This document shows, one piece after another, positions 26,130 through 34,829 of a stretch of DNA of 64,000 nt. The notes below the pieces were generated by a model that was not told where the DNA came from, did not search any database, and saw only the letters and a list, made by a program, of their open reading frames with translations. This DNA comes from Halomonas socia (GTDB lineage Bacteria; Pseudomonadota; Gammaproteobacteria; Pseudomonadales; Halomonadaceae), in NCBI RefSeq assembly GCF_010977575.1, contig NZ_CP048812.1, positions 1,178,001-1,242,000 of the forward strand, read 5' to 3'. A program made the position numbers and the translations under genes. Each line of letters begins with the position of its first letter. Position 1 is the first letter of the stretch.

Positions 26130-27740
26130 TCAGTTCACGCGGATCGTCGCCATCATCCCCAGTTCCTCGTGCTCGATGATATGGCAGTGGAATAGCCAGT
26201 CGCCGGGCTCGCGGAACACCATGCGCAGCTTGAGACGCTGGTAGGGTGCCAGGTTGACGGTGTCCTTCCAGGCCAGCCAGGGTGCATCGCGCCACTCGTC
26301 GTCGGCATCGCGGGTGGCGATCACCTGGAAGTGAGTACCGTGGACATGGAAGGGGTGGTCCATGTGGGAGTTGTTGAAGACCTCCCACTCCTCCACCTCG
26401 CCGGCCCGGCCCTCGAAGAGGACCTCGTCCATGGCGAAGGCACGCCCGTTGATCAGGAAGTCCACCTCCGGGCGGGCATCGCCGCCCTGACCAGCACCGT
26501 GAGCGGCATGACCGGCCCCCGGGCCATGGGTGTGGTGGTGGCTGTCGCTGCCACCTGCATGCTCGGCATGGGGATCGGCGTGGCCCTCGCCGTGGTCGTC
26601 ATGGCCCGGCATCACCTCGGTAAACTCCACCCGGCGCCGTACGTCCGGCTCGCCCAGGGGCTCGACGCGTCCCAGACGCTCGGGCAGTGCCACGGCAGGA
26701 TAGACGCCGGCGTTTAGGGTGTTGATCGACAGCAGCGGCAACACGTCGTCCAAGTGTGGCGGCCGAGCGCCCATCCAGCCGCGCTCATAGGGGTAGCTTG
26801 CCAGCAGGAAGCGTTCATCGGCCCGCTCACTTACCCTTACCAGCAGGTCAGCGCGCTCCCCCGGGGTGAGCAGCAGTTCTTCGAGTGGCCGCGGCCGCTC
26901 GATCAGCCCGCCATCGGTGCCGATCAGGGTGAGTTCGTGCGCATCCAGGCGCAGGCGCAGGTAGCGGCCGGCACAGGCGTTGACCAGCCGTAGCCGCAGC
27001 GTCGTACCCGGTGCCACATCCAGACGCGGTTCGCGCTGGCCGTTGACCAACAGCAGCTCACCTTCGCGGCCATTCATCCAGTCCTCGGCGGTATGCGCTG
27101 CCACCTCCCCCTCCACATCGAGACGCAGGTCGCTGACCATCAGCAGGTGCTCTTCCACCTCCGCGGGCAACACGTCCTGAGCGGGCCTTACCAGCAGTGC
27201 GCCTGCCAAGCCGTGGGCGATTTGCCGGGCGGTGCCATGGTGTGGGTGAGGATGGAACCAGTGCAGGCCGGCGCTGCCCTCGGGGAGGGTGTAGCGGTAC
27301 TGTCGGGACTCGCCCGGCGCCACGGCGTCCCACGGGGCGCCATCCTGGGCCGGCGGCACCGGCACGCCATGCCAGTGCACGGTGGTCTCATGCGACAGCT
27401 CATTGAATAGGGTGACATCCAGTTCATCGCCTTCCCTCACTTCAATCAGCGGCAGTACCTTGCCGTTGTAGAGCCACAGCCTGGCCTCCAGCTCGTCGCT
27501 CAGTGGCACTGCATGAGGCGCCGGGGTCAAGGCACTTTGGAAATGGCCGGCCGCATCGCTCAGATTGACGAGGCGCGGCAGCGGCTGAAGTGCCTGGCCG
27601 CCCTCCGGCAAGGCAACAAGCGCTGCGGGTCCAGCCGTATGGGGATGTTGGCGGGATAAGGCAAAGCCCATGCCACCCGCGGTGGATAGCACCAAGGCGC
27701 CTAGCGCCGAATAACCTAGAAATTCGCGACGATTCATCAA
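26130..27740 (-). CDS. Multicopper oxidase, Tat-exported, with His-rich insert
   Basis: Periplasmic laccase-like enzyme of 536 residues that probably oxidises Cu(I). A twin-arginine signal (NRREFLGYSALGALVLSTAGGMGFA) starts it. All copper sites are visible: HWHG and WFHPHPHH in domain 1, HPFHVHGTHF and HCHIIEHEELGMM in the last domain, the type 1 Cys being in HCHIIEH. Between about residues 375 and 415 is an insert with many His (GHDDHGEGHADPHAEHAG and SDSHHHTHGPGAGHAAHG), comparable in position to the Met-rich insert of CueO and likely to bind copper. It follows the DUF2946-like gene in the minus-strand run. Confidence 0.93.
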   Translation of the reverse strand: MMNRREFLGYSALGALVLSTAGGMGFALSRQHPHTAGPAALVALPEGGQALQPLPRLVNLSDAAGHFQSALTPAPHAVPLSDELEARLWLYNGKVLPLIEVREGDELDVTLFNELSHETTVHWHGVPVPPAQDGAPWDAVAPGESRQYRYTLPEGSAGLHWFHPHPHHGTARQIAHGLAGALLVRPAQDVLPAEVEEHLLMVSDLRLDVEGEVAAHTAEDWMNGREGELLLVNGQREPRLDVAPGTTLRLRLVNACAGRYLRLRLDAHELTLIGTDGGLIERPRPLEELLLTPGERADLLVRVSERADERFLLASYPYERGWMGARPPHLDDVLPLLSINTLNAGVYPAVALPERLGRVEPLGEPDVRRRVEFTEVMPGHDDHGEGHADPHAEHAGGSDSHHHTHGPGAGHAAHGAGQGGDARPEVDFLINGRAFAMDEVLFEGRAGEVEEWEVFNNSHMDHPFHVHGTHFQVIATRDADDEWRDAPWLAWKDTVNLAPYQRLKLRMVFREPGDWLFHCHIIEHEELGMMATIRVN

Positions 27741-27807
27741 GTTGTCCTCGTAACATGAACACGCTCACCGTGGATCGCTTACCACGGTGCAACAGGGGCA
27801 AGAGGGT

Positions 27808-28146
27808 TCAGGCGCGAGGAGGACGCTCGAAAGGGGCGGGAGGCCCCGACGGATAACCCAGGCCTGGCCCGGGCAGAGGGGAGAAAGATACCGCCGCCTC
27901 AGCGGTCAGCCGAGCCATGGTGGCTCCACACTGGGCGCAGGGCATGCAGCAAGGAGACGCTGCAGTGGGGTGGGACTCAGCCGTCTCGGCCGTTGCAGCC
28001 AGATCCCAGGCCTGGGGGGCATGCGTGGCCAGATTCTCCAGACAGGCAGCATCGCCCTGATGCCCGCCCGCGGCAACAGGCGGTGCGAAAGCCAGCAGCA
28101 GGGCCATCATCATGCAGATTAGCCAGTGGTAGCAGAGTCGAGACAT
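27808..28146 (-). CDS. Small secreted Cys-containing protein (DUF2946-like), copy 2
   Basis: Protein of 112 residues from the ATG at 28146 (a start at 28191 adds 15 residues). The N-terminus is a signal or membrane segment (WLICMMMALLLAFAPPVAAGG). The mature part holds CLENL and the dense cluster CCMPCAQCGATM, then ends PFERPPRA, the same tail as the protein at 21674. The CCxxCxxC cluster suggests metal binding. It is the first gene of the long minus-strand run and the one directly divergent from the Met-rich/CopA operon, so both sides probably share a metal-responsive control region. Confidence 0.65.
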   Translation of the reverse strand: MSRLCYHWLICMMMALLLAFAPPVAAGGHQGDAACLENLATHAPQAWDLAATAETAESHPTAASPCCMPCAQCGATMARLTAEAAVSFSPLPGPGLGYPSGPPAPFERPPRA

Positions 28147-28191
28147 GCGCTGAAACGGCCATTCAAGCCAAAACAGCGGCGAGTATTTCAC

Positions 28192-28536
28192 GCCCTCAAG
28201 GAAGCCCGCAACCGACGTCCGGCACGCAGGTTGACCATCGCGGCTCGCTTGATCTGCATCAATGGAAAGGTTGCGGCGTTGAACTAGGGTGAGTGCACCA
28301 CCCTGTCAGTCGAGCCTCGCGCCATGGACCTGGCCGAACCCGCGACATGCCCAGGATCAAGGCGGGGCGGACTGCCGCCCTGCCCCGGTCATTACGAGCT
28401 ACCTGCTCACTCAGCGGTTCGGGCCTCGAGACTCACTCATCGTTGGTGCTGAAGAAACGACATTGACCTGCGTGCACCACACAGCTCGCAGAATGTAGAC
28501 GATGGCAATCGATCGGGCCTCTCGCCCGAGGGGAGA
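28192..28536. promoter_or_regulatory. Divergent control region between the two copper operons
   Basis: 345 bp with no gene. It must hold the promoters for the minus-strand DUF2946/oxidase run and the plus-strand Met-rich/CopA operon. TTGACC at 28463-28468 could be part of a promoter, but no well-spaced -10 was found. I do not see a convincing CueR-type or CopR-type box, and no copper regulator gene is present in the window. Confidence 0.5.
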
Positions 28537-29136
28537 ATGAACATGAAGCTTCGCAAGCAGACGTTGACACTCGCACTCGCCGTGGCACTCGCTGCAGGTG
28601 GCACCGACATTGCCCTCGCCCAGGGGATGATGGGCGGCAGCCAGGGCGGTATGAGCCCCGGCATGATGGGAGGCATGATGGGCGGCGACCAGGGCGGCAT
28701 GGGCCCCGGCATGATGGGAGGCATGATGGGCGGCGATCAGGGCGGCATGGGCCCCGGGATGATGCAGGGCATGATGGGCGGCGGCATGATGCCTTGCCCG
28801 ATGATGAGCAAAGGCATGGGCATGATGCAGATGCTCGAACCCGAGCAGCGCAGCGAGATGCGTGGGCTGATGCAGGAGCACCGCCCTGCCCAGTTCGAGC
28901 GCATGGGTCGCATGATGAACCTGCGCGACGACCTGATGGCCGAGATGCACGGCGAACGCCCCGACCCTGATGAGGTCCAGGCGCTACACGGCCAGATGGC
29001 CGAGCTGCACGGTGAAATGATGGCCGAGATGGTGCGCATGCGAAACGCCATGCATGACCTGATGAGCGACGAGCAGCGCCAGCAGCTCGAGCAGGTCACT
29101 CCCGAGAGCAGCGACGACCACGACGCCCATCACTGA
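28537..29136 (+). CDS. Met-rich periplasmic metal-binding protein (Spy/CpxP-like C-terminus)
   Basis: Exported protein of about 199 residues. The signal is LTLALAVALAAGGTDIALAQ. The mature N-terminus is three tandem 16-residue units (GGDQGGMGPGMMGGMM type; 48-bp DNA repeats at 28633-28776) rich in Met, a known Cu(I)/Ag(I) ligand set, then MMPCPMMSKGMGMMQML. The C-terminal half is helical and Spy/CpxP-like (LEPEQRSEMRGLMQEHRPAQFERMGRM and ALHGQMAELHGEMMAEMVRMRNAMHDLMSDEQRQQLEQ) and ends DDHDAHH. GAGGGGAG at 28528-28535 favours the second Met (28543) as start. It probably buffers copper in the periplasm ahead of CopA. Confidence 0.85.
   Translation: MNMKLRKQTLTLALAVALAAGGTDIALAQGMMGGSQGGMSPGMMGGMMGGDQGGMGPGMMGGMMGGDQGGMGPGMMQGMMGGGMMPCPMMSKGMGMMQMLEPEQRSEMRGLMQEHRPAQFERMGRMMNLRDDLMAEMHGERPDPDEVQALHGQMAELHGEMMAEMVRMRNAMHDLMSDEQRQQLEQVTPESSDDHDAHH
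28633..28776 (+). repeat. Three 48-bp tandem repeats in the Met-rich gene
   Basis: Units at 28633-28680, 28681-28728 and 28729-28776 are near identical and in frame, each adding 16 residues with five Met. Copy-number change would alter metal-binding capacity without breaking the frame. Confidence 0.9.
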
Positions 29137-29216
29137 GCCGCCATACTAGAAGCGCCAGGATGTCCGGGCGGCCAAGCAGTGGCCGCCCCTTCGGCCCCGC
29201 TCGCAGGAGGCATGCG

Positions 29217-31499
29217 ATGACCGATACGACCACGAAGACGATTACCCTGACGGTGCCCGGCATGGGCAGTGACCACTGCGCCGGTATCGTGCGCAAGACG
29301 CTCCAGCGCCTCGACGGCGTGGGCGAGATCGAGACCAATATCGCCAACCATCGGGTCCGTGCCTCCGTGACCGCGGATGGCCCCGATGGTGAGGCACTCA
29401 AAGGCGCCGTCGAGGGCGCCGGTTATGACGTCGCGGCAGTGCAAGACGCAGGCGACGACGCAAGCGACAGCGACGCCGAGATCGAGGAAGCCTATCTTTC
29501 CCAGGCCCGCAAGCGGCTATGGATCGCCGGCGTCCCCACCACCCTGATCATGCTGCTGATGATGCCGCATATGTTCTGGCAGCCGATTCCCGGTTATCTA
29601 GCGATCGTGGCGCTGCTGGCCTTCCCGGTGGTGTTCCTCTACGGCGGTATCGCCACCCATAAATCGAGCTGGCGCTCGCTGAAGAACGGCACCTTCAATA
29701 TGGACGTGCTGATCTCCATGGGCAGCCTGCCGCCCTATTTGATCGGGCTGATCGGGTTCGTCTATCCGATGACCTCGTTCATCGAGATGGCCGCCACCAT
29801 CATGACCTTCCACCTGCTGGGGCGCTACCTTGAAGCCCTGGCCAAGGGGCGCGCGTCCCAGGCCATTCGCCGCCTGCTGACCCTGGGTGCCAAGACCGCT
29901 CGGGTAGAGCGCGACGGCGAGGAGGTCGAGGTACCGGTGAAGGAGCTGGCCATCGGCGACATCATGATCGTGCGTCCCGGCGACAAGATCCCCACCGACG
30001 GCGAAGTGGTCGATGGCGAGAGCCATATCGACGAGTCGATCGCCACCGGCGAGTCGATCCCGGTCTACAAGAGCAGCGGCGACAGCGTGATCGGTGCCAC
30101 CATCAACAAGGAGGGGCGCTTGCGGGTCAAGGCGACCCGCGTTGGCGGCGATACCTTCCTGTCACAGGTGGTCAAACTTATCGACCAGGCCCAGGGCTCG
30201 CGGGTGCCGATCCAGGAGTTCGCCGATCGCATGACCGGTCGCTTCGTGCCGGTGGTGTTGCTGATCGCCCTGGCCAGCCTGGTTGCGTGGCTGCTGCTCC
30301 CCGACCTCCTGCGCCCGATTCTCGACTGGGGTGCTACCTTCCTGCCGTGGGTGAACCCCGAGGCCGCCACCCCGGTGCTGGCGATACTCGCCGCCGTAGC
30401 GGTGCTGGTCATCGCCTGCCCCTGTGCCCTGGGCCTGGCCACGCCCACCGCACTGATGGTGGGCTCCGGCATCGGCGCCGAGCGCGGCATCCTGATCCGC
30501 TCCGGCGAAGCGATCCAGACCTTCAAGGACGTCAAGGTCATGGTGCTCGACAAGACCGGCACCATTACCCGCGGCGAGCCCGAGCTCACCGAGACGGTCG
30601 CCGCCGACGGCGTCGAAGAGACGCGCCTGCTGACCCTGGCGGCGAGCGTGGAGAACGCCTCGGAGCACCCCATCGCCCGGGCCATCGTGGATGGAGCCAA
30701 ACAGCGCGACGTGACGCCCGGCGAGGTCAGCGAGTTCCGTTCCACCGGGGCACGCGGCGTCTCAGGCAAAGTCGGCGAGGAGACCGTGCTGATCGGCAAT
30801 CGTCGACTGTTGGAAGAGGAGGGTGTGCAGGGCCTCGAGGCCCTGGATACCGCCATGGGCGAGCTCGAGGGCAGGGGCCGCACCGTAGTGATCGTCGCCG
30901 CCGACGGCCAGGCGCTGGGACTGGTGGCCGTGGCCGACACCCTCAAGGAAGAGTCGATCGAGGCCATTCGCGGCATGCACGCCCTCGGCCTGCACGTGGT
31001 GATGATCACCGGCGACAACGAACGCGCTGCACGCGCCGTGGCCAAGGAGGTCGGCATCGATGAGGTCCAGGCCGGCGTACTGCCGGAAGGCAAGGTCGAT
31101 GCCATTCGCGCACTTCAGGAAAAACACGGCAACCACGTGGCGATGGTCGGCGACGGCATCAACGACGCTCCTGCCCTCACCCAGGCTAACGTCGGCATCG
31201 CCATCGGCGCCGGTGCAGACGTCGCCATCGAGGCCGCCGACGTGACCCTGGTGAGCGGCGAGCTGACCGGCGTGGTAGAGGCCATGCATCTCTCCCGCGC
31301 CACCTACGGCAAGATCGTCCAGAACCTGATCTGGGCCAGCGGCTACAACGTGGCGGCCATCCCCATCGCGGCCCTGGGCCTGCTGCACCCGATGATCGGC
31401 GTGATCGCCATGACCGCAAGCTCGCTGTCGGTGATCGGCAACTCGCTGCTGCTCAAGCGGCGCTTCGCCCGCGACACCCCGCAAGGAGACACCCAATGA
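29217..31499 (+). CDS. copA: Copper-exporting P1B-type ATPase
   Basis: Inner-membrane Cu(I) pump of 760 residues. The ATG at 29217 has AGGAGG at 29205-29210. Cu(I)-type P1B marks are all present: membrane CPC in VLVIACPCALGLATPTAL, TGES in DESIATGESIPV, phosphorylation DKTGTITRG, SEHPIARAI, ATP-site GDGINDAPAL, YN in SGYNVAAIP and MxxSS in MTASSLSVIGNS. The single N-terminal HMA-like domain reads VPGMGSDHCAGIV: only one Cys, where CopA usually has MTCxxC, so this domain may bind copper differently or be regulatory. It is followed at 4-bp overlap by a DUF2933 gene. Confidence 0.95.
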   Translation: MTDTTTKTITLTVPGMGSDHCAGIVRKTLQRLDGVGEIETNIANHRVRASVTADGPDGEALKGAVEGAGYDVAAVQDAGDDASDSDAEIEEAYLSQARKRLWIAGVPTTLIMLLMMPHMFWQPIPGYLAIVALLAFPVVFLYGGIATHKSSWRSLKNGTFNMDVLISMGSLPPYLIGLIGFVYPMTSFIEMAATIMTFHLLGRYLEALAKGRASQAIRRLLTLGAKTARVERDGEEVEVPVKELAIGDIMIVRPGDKIPTDGEVVDGESHIDESIATGESIPVYKSSGDSVIGATINKEGRLRVKATRVGGDTFLSQVVKLIDQAQGSRVPIQEFADRMTGRFVPVVLLIALASLVAWLLLPDLLRPILDWGATFLPWVNPEAATPVLAILAAVAVLVIACPCALGLATPTALMVGSGIGAERGILIRSGEAIQTFKDVKVMVLDKTGTITRGEPELTETVAADGVEETRLLTLAASVENASEHPIARAIVDGAKQRDVTPGEVSEFRSTGARGVSGKVGEETVLIGNRRLLEEEGVQGLEALDTAMGELEGRGRTVVIVAADGQALGLVAVADTLKEESIEAIRGMHALGLHVVMITGDNERAARAVAKEVGIDEVQAGVLPEGKVDAIRALQEKHGNHVAMVGDGINDAPALTQANVGIAIGAGADVAIEAADVTLVSGELTGVVEAMHLSRATYGKIVQNLIWASGYNVAAIPIAALGLLHPMIGVIAMTASSLSVIGNSLLLKRRFARDTPQGDTQ

Positions 31500-31678
31500 A
31501 CCGACTTCACCACTGGATGATGACCGCCTGCGTGGGACTGATGGCGGCGGTCATGCTGCTGCTGATGTGGCGCGCCCAGTCGCTGGGCGGCGGCGCCTGG
31601 CTGCTGCTACCCATGGCCCTGTGCCTGGGCGCTCACTGGCTGCTGCACCGCCACTGGCACCGGGAACAAGATAAGTAA
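31496..31678 (+). CDS. DUF2933-type small membrane protein
   Basis: Protein of 60 residues overlapping copA by 4 bp (ATGA). Two hydrophobic stretches (WMMTACVGLMAAVMLLLMW and AWLLLPMALCLGAHWLL) are followed by a His-rich end (HRHWHREQDK). Small DUF2933 proteins of this form follow copper or heavy-metal ATPase genes in many proteobacteria. Its role is unknown; the His tail may bind metal. Confidence 0.75.
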   Translation: MNRLHHWMMTACVGLMAAVMLLLMWRAQSLGGGAWLLLPMALCLGAHWLLHRHWHREQDK

Positions 31679-31958
31679 CCTGGCGCCAGCTGTGGGCGGA
31701 TTGCAACCGCCCCCGAAGGGGAGCCATGCCGACATATCACCGTGGCCATCTCGATGATGTCCATTAATCACGAAGATGTGTCGATGCCGGCCAACGAACT
31801 TAGCAGGCTCTCCAGGTCATAAGCGCGGTGTCCCGTTGCCACGTCATTAGCCAGCACAGGGCAACCGTGGTCAGGCCTTTGTCTACCAGCACAACAACCT
31901 GGGCCAGGAACAGACGGCGACAGACGCAGTTGGCGAACCCGTCAAGCATAAGGTCTCG
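31679..31958. other. Intergenic region between DUF2933 and chrB
   Basis: 280 bp between a plus-strand and a minus-strand gene end. I see no convincing gene, repeat or terminator here. Confidence 0.4.
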
Positions 31959-32921
31959 TCAGGACTGTTGATAGGCCTGGTAAAGATCATCCAGCAACGG
32001 CACCACATGGGCAAGCAGGGCATCGTCATCCGGACAGCGCTCCCGAGCGCCGCTCAACATCAGCTTCAGCCCCGCCGCCTCGGGTACGGGAGCCCCTCCT
32101 ACATCTAGGTAGTGCACCAGTTCGCCGAGCCGTACCAGCGCGGCATCCACCACCAGCCCGAAACTCGCCAGCAATACTTCGAAGGTGACCTTGTCGTCGA
32201 CATGGGTGAAGGCGGCACCATCGAAGTCGAATCCCAGCGCCTCCGTCGGACACTTCGTCGGGCTTTCCAACCACAGGAAGCGCGCCTCGGGGTCGATGAA
32301 GCGCTGGATCAACCAGGCAGAGGCCACGCGATCCACCCATAGGTGACGACGGGTGGCCCATAGTCGACTGCGGAAGGCGCTTTGCTCCAGACGGGGAATC
32401 TCGGCCCGGGTGGCCTTGGGCTCATCGGGTACGAAGCAGCGGTTATAGGTCGCCTCGGCGTCTGCCAGAGACTCGACGATTCGTTCTTTCCCTGCTCCCG
32501 GAAAGAAGTCGATCTCAATAAGAGCCTGGAAGCGTCGCTGCAACTGAAGAAGTCGGCGCTGTGCCTCGCGCGCCACGAGGCGGGGACACTCCCGTTGCCA
32601 ACTGGCGATCGCCTCGAGCAACTCCTGATACTCCGCCCCCCGGTCGAATAGGGAAGGTAGCACCTCCGTTGTCTGCACGCTGGTATCGTCTACCTCAAGC
32701 AGCAGGGACGTACCCCCAAGGGTCTGAATGGCATCAGCCTGATGTTGCAGCGCTTGGTATCGAGATGGGCTTGCCGGCAACAGGTAGACACCGTCACGCA
32801 GTACGGCCGCGCCCATGCTGCGCAAGGCCCGCCAGATCCGCATGCGAGCGCTACTCGCATTGCCGCTGAGGCTCATGACAAGTATCAGCCAGCGTCTTTC
32901 TTCATCTATCACGCGATTCAT
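31959..32921 (-). CDS. chrB: Chromate-resistance regulator ChrB
   Basis: Protein of about 320 residues with both ChrB parts. The N-terminal half is the regulator-like domain (WLILVMSLSGNASSARMRIWRALRSMGAAVLRDGVYLLP), the C-terminal half is the ChrB/rhodanese-like part (RSRLWATRRHLWVDRVASAWLIQRFIDPEARFLW and DGAAFTHVDDKVTFEVLLASFGL). ChrB is a chromate-responsive regulator of chrA. The ATG at 32921 is preferred to the GTG at 32924. It is divergent from chrA across a 73-bp gap holding an inverted repeat. Confidence 0.92.
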   Translation of the reverse strand: MNRVIDEERRWLILVMSLSGNASSARMRIWRALRSMGAAVLRDGVYLLPASPSRYQALQHQADAIQTLGGTSLLLEVDDTSVQTTEVLPSLFDRGAEYQELLEAIASWQRECPRLVAREAQRRLLQLQRRFQALIEIDFFPGAGKERIVESLADAEATYNRCFVPDEPKATRAEIPRLEQSAFRSRLWATRRHLWVDRVASAWLIQRFIDPEARFLWLESPTKCPTEALGFDFDGAAFTHVDDKVTFEVLLASFGLVVDAALVRLGELVHYLDVGGAPVPEAAGLKLMLSGARERCPDDDALLAHVVPLLDDLYQAYQQS

Positions 32922-32926
32922 CACCG

Positions 32927-32953
32927 TTGTATACGTAACACCTATGTTATACG
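32927..32953. promoter_or_regulatory. Candidate ChrB operator in the chrB-chrA gap
   Basis: TTGTATACGTAACA, four bases, then TGTTATACG form an imperfect inverted repeat with a perfect inner TAACA/TGTTA pair. It lies in the only space between the divergent genes, where a single operator could control both. The assignment rests on position and symmetry. Confidence 0.4.
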
Positions 32954-32994
32954 CTCTACAAAATTATGCCGCCATCGTCTTCGTGAGAGTGTAC

Positions 32995-34371
32995 ATGCCG
33001 CCCGTCACCGACACACACCACCAGATTCCCTTCCGTGAGGCCGTGATGGTCTGGCTGCGCATCGCCATGCTGAGCTTCGGCGGCCCGGCCGGCCAGATCG
33101 CGGTAATGCATCGTATCCTGGTCGAGGAGAAGCAGTGGATCGGCGAGCGGCGTTTCCTGCACGCCCTCAACTACTGCATGATGCTACCAGGACCGGAGGC
33201 CCAGCAGCTGGCGATCTACATCGGCTGGCTGATGCACCGCACCAAGGGCGGCCTGGTTGCCGGTTGCCTGTTCGTGCTGCCCGGCTTCATCGCCATCCTG
33301 GCACTCAGCTACCTCTATGCGGCGCTGGGTAACGTGGGGCTGGTGGCGGGGCTGTTCTTCGGCCTCAAGGCCGCCGTGCTGGCGGTGGTGCTGAATGCGG
33401 TGGTACGGATCGGCAAGCGGGCACTCAAGAATCGGATCATGCTGGGCCTGGCGGCGGCAGCGTTCGTAGCGATCTTCTTTTTCCACGTGGCGTTCCCATT
33501 GATCATCCTGAGTGCGGCGCTGCTGGGTTACTGGGGCGGCAAGCGCGGCATGGCCGCCTTTCAGGTCGGCGGCGGCCATGGCGATGACGATGCCCAGGGC
33601 CTCAGCGACCGCGACTCGCTGCTCGGCGAGGGGCTGCCCGCCCACGCGCGGCCCAACCCCGGCTGGTCGCTGCGCGTCTCGGCGATCTTCCTGCTGCTGT
33701 GGCTGACGCCGGTCGTGCTGCTGCTGGTTACTCTGGGGGGCGAAAACGTCTTCAGCCAGATCGCCACTTTCTTCAGCAAGATGGCAGTGGTCACTTTTGG
33801 CGGCGCCTATGCGGTGCTCGGCTACGTGACCCAGGAGGCGGTTCAGAACTACGGATGGCTGGCCCCCGGGGAGATGCTCGATGGGCTGGGGATGGCCGAG
33901 ACCACCCCGGGGCCGCTGATTCAGGTAGTGCAGTTTGTCGGCTTCATGGGAGCTTTCCGCGACGCCACCGGACTCGACCCCATGGTGGCAGCGACCCTGG
34001 CGGCGGTGCTCACCACCTGGGTGACCTTCGTGCCCTGCTTCCTGTGGATCTTCCTCGGAGCGCCCTATGTGGAGCGCCTGCGCGACAACCGCGCACTCAG
34101 TGCTGCTTTGTCCGCCATTACCGCAGCCGTGGTCGGCGTCATCCTCAACCTGGCGATCTGGTTTGGCATTCACGTAATCTTCGCCGAGGTCGAGGAGCGG
34201 CACGCCCTGGGGGCTCGCCTGCTGATCCCGAATCTGGCCTCAGTGGATTTGTTGGCCCTGTTGCTCGCCGTCGGTGCCATGATCGCCATCTTTAAATTCA
34301 AGGTCGGCATGCTCAAGGTGCTGGGCGCATGTGCTCTGATCGGCGTGATGGCTTCCCTATTTTCTTTCTGA
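32995..34371 (+). CDS. chrA: Chromate efflux transporter ChrA (bidomain CHR family)
   Basis: Inner-membrane chromate exporter of about 458 residues with two homologous CHR domains. The ATG at 32995 gives the typical start FREAVMVWLRIAMLSFGGPAGQIAVMHR; longer frames run through chrB and are spurious. CHR motifs are FGGPAGQIAVMH, LNYCMMLPGPEAQQLAIYIGWL in domain 1 and KMAVVTFGGAYAVLGYVTQ and GLGMAETTPGPLIQVVQFVGF in domain 2. It ends just before a strong terminator. With chrB it forms a complete minimal chromate-resistance unit. Confidence 0.95.
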   Translation: MPPVTDTHHQIPFREAVMVWLRIAMLSFGGPAGQIAVMHRILVEEKQWIGERRFLHALNYCMMLPGPEAQQLAIYIGWLMHRTKGGLVAGCLFVLPGFIAILALSYLYAALGNVGLVAGLFFGLKAAVLAVVLNAVVRIGKRALKNRIMLGLAAAAFVAIFFFHVAFPLIILSAALLGYWGGKRGMAAFQVGGGHGDDDAQGLSDRDSLLGEGLPAHARPNPGWSLRVSAIFLLLWLTPVVLLLVTLGGENVFSQIATFFSKMAVVTFGGAYAVLGYVTQEAVQNYGWLAPGEMLDGLGMAETTPGPLIQVVQFVGFMGAFRDATGLDPMVAATLAAVLTTWVTFVPCFLWIFLGAPYVERLRDNRALSAALSAITAAVVGVILNLAIWFGIHVIFAEVEERHALGARLLIPNLASVDLLALLLAVGAMIAIFKFKVGMLKVLGACALIGVMASLFSF

Positions 34372-34392
34372 CCAAGGTGGTCAGAAGTTTTT
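34366..34392 (+). terminator. Intrinsic terminator after chrA
   Basis: TTCTGACC (34366-34373) and GGTCAGAA (34379-34386) form a perfect 8-bp stem that starts inside the last chrA codons, followed by GTTTTTG. Confidence 0.8.
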
Positions 34393-34506
34393 GCAGGCAA
34401 TAGACCAGGCCAATAGGCGCCTTGCGACCACCCTGCCCCTTCATCATGATGGCCTGTATCATCAGCAGGCTATGCACTCATCGCCGCCAGAACGACAGGA
34501 CGCCCC

Positions 34507-34812
34507 ATGAGCCACACCGACGCCCAGCTACGCGAGCTGATTCTGACCCTCGTGCCCGTTGACGGCAGCACCATCGGGAATGCCCGACTCCGCAACCTGA
34601 TGGCGGCGAAGCTATACGCCAAGGTAGAAGAGGAGGAATACGAGCGCGTGCGCGACACATTGCTGGCAGAGGGCGTACTGGGCAAAGGGCGTGGCCGCGG
34701 TGGGTCGGTATACCGGCTACAAGAAGCAGAGCCCGAGGCGGAGCCTAGTGAAGATGAGCACGCACCGGACCTGAGCCTTGAAATGCAGGAAATGCCTGCT
34801 GGCTGGGCCTGA
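34507..34812 (+). CDS. Winged-helix segment of a restriction locus, possibly a truncated methyltransferase N-terminus
   Basis: Protein of 101 residues: a compact winged-helix-like domain (LRELILTLVPVDGSTIGNARLRNLM, EEEYERVRDTLLAEGVLGKGRGRGGSVYRL) and an acidic tail. The GRGRGGSVYRL wing is the form seen at the N-terminus of modification subunits and related proteins of restriction loci. After its tail the DNA runs straight into the interior of an AAA_4-type protein (next feature), with no room for the usual middle domains. I infer that a deletion fused the start of one gene to the middle of another, removing what lay between. It could instead be a small stand-alone regulator. Confidence 0.6.
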   Translation: MSHTDAQLRELILTLVPVDGSTIGNARLRNLMAAKLYAKVEEEEYERVRDTLLAEGVLGKGRGRGGSVYRLQEAEPEAEPSEDEHAPDLSLEMQEMPAGWA

Positions 34813-34829
34813 CCCTGGCGGGTCTGCTG

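Noticed and set aside
25186-26388. A 400-residue version of the Asp-box protein
   Set aside because: Its first 112 codons overlap the multicopper oxidase gene and lack a signal; the ATG at 26052 gives a clean lipobox.
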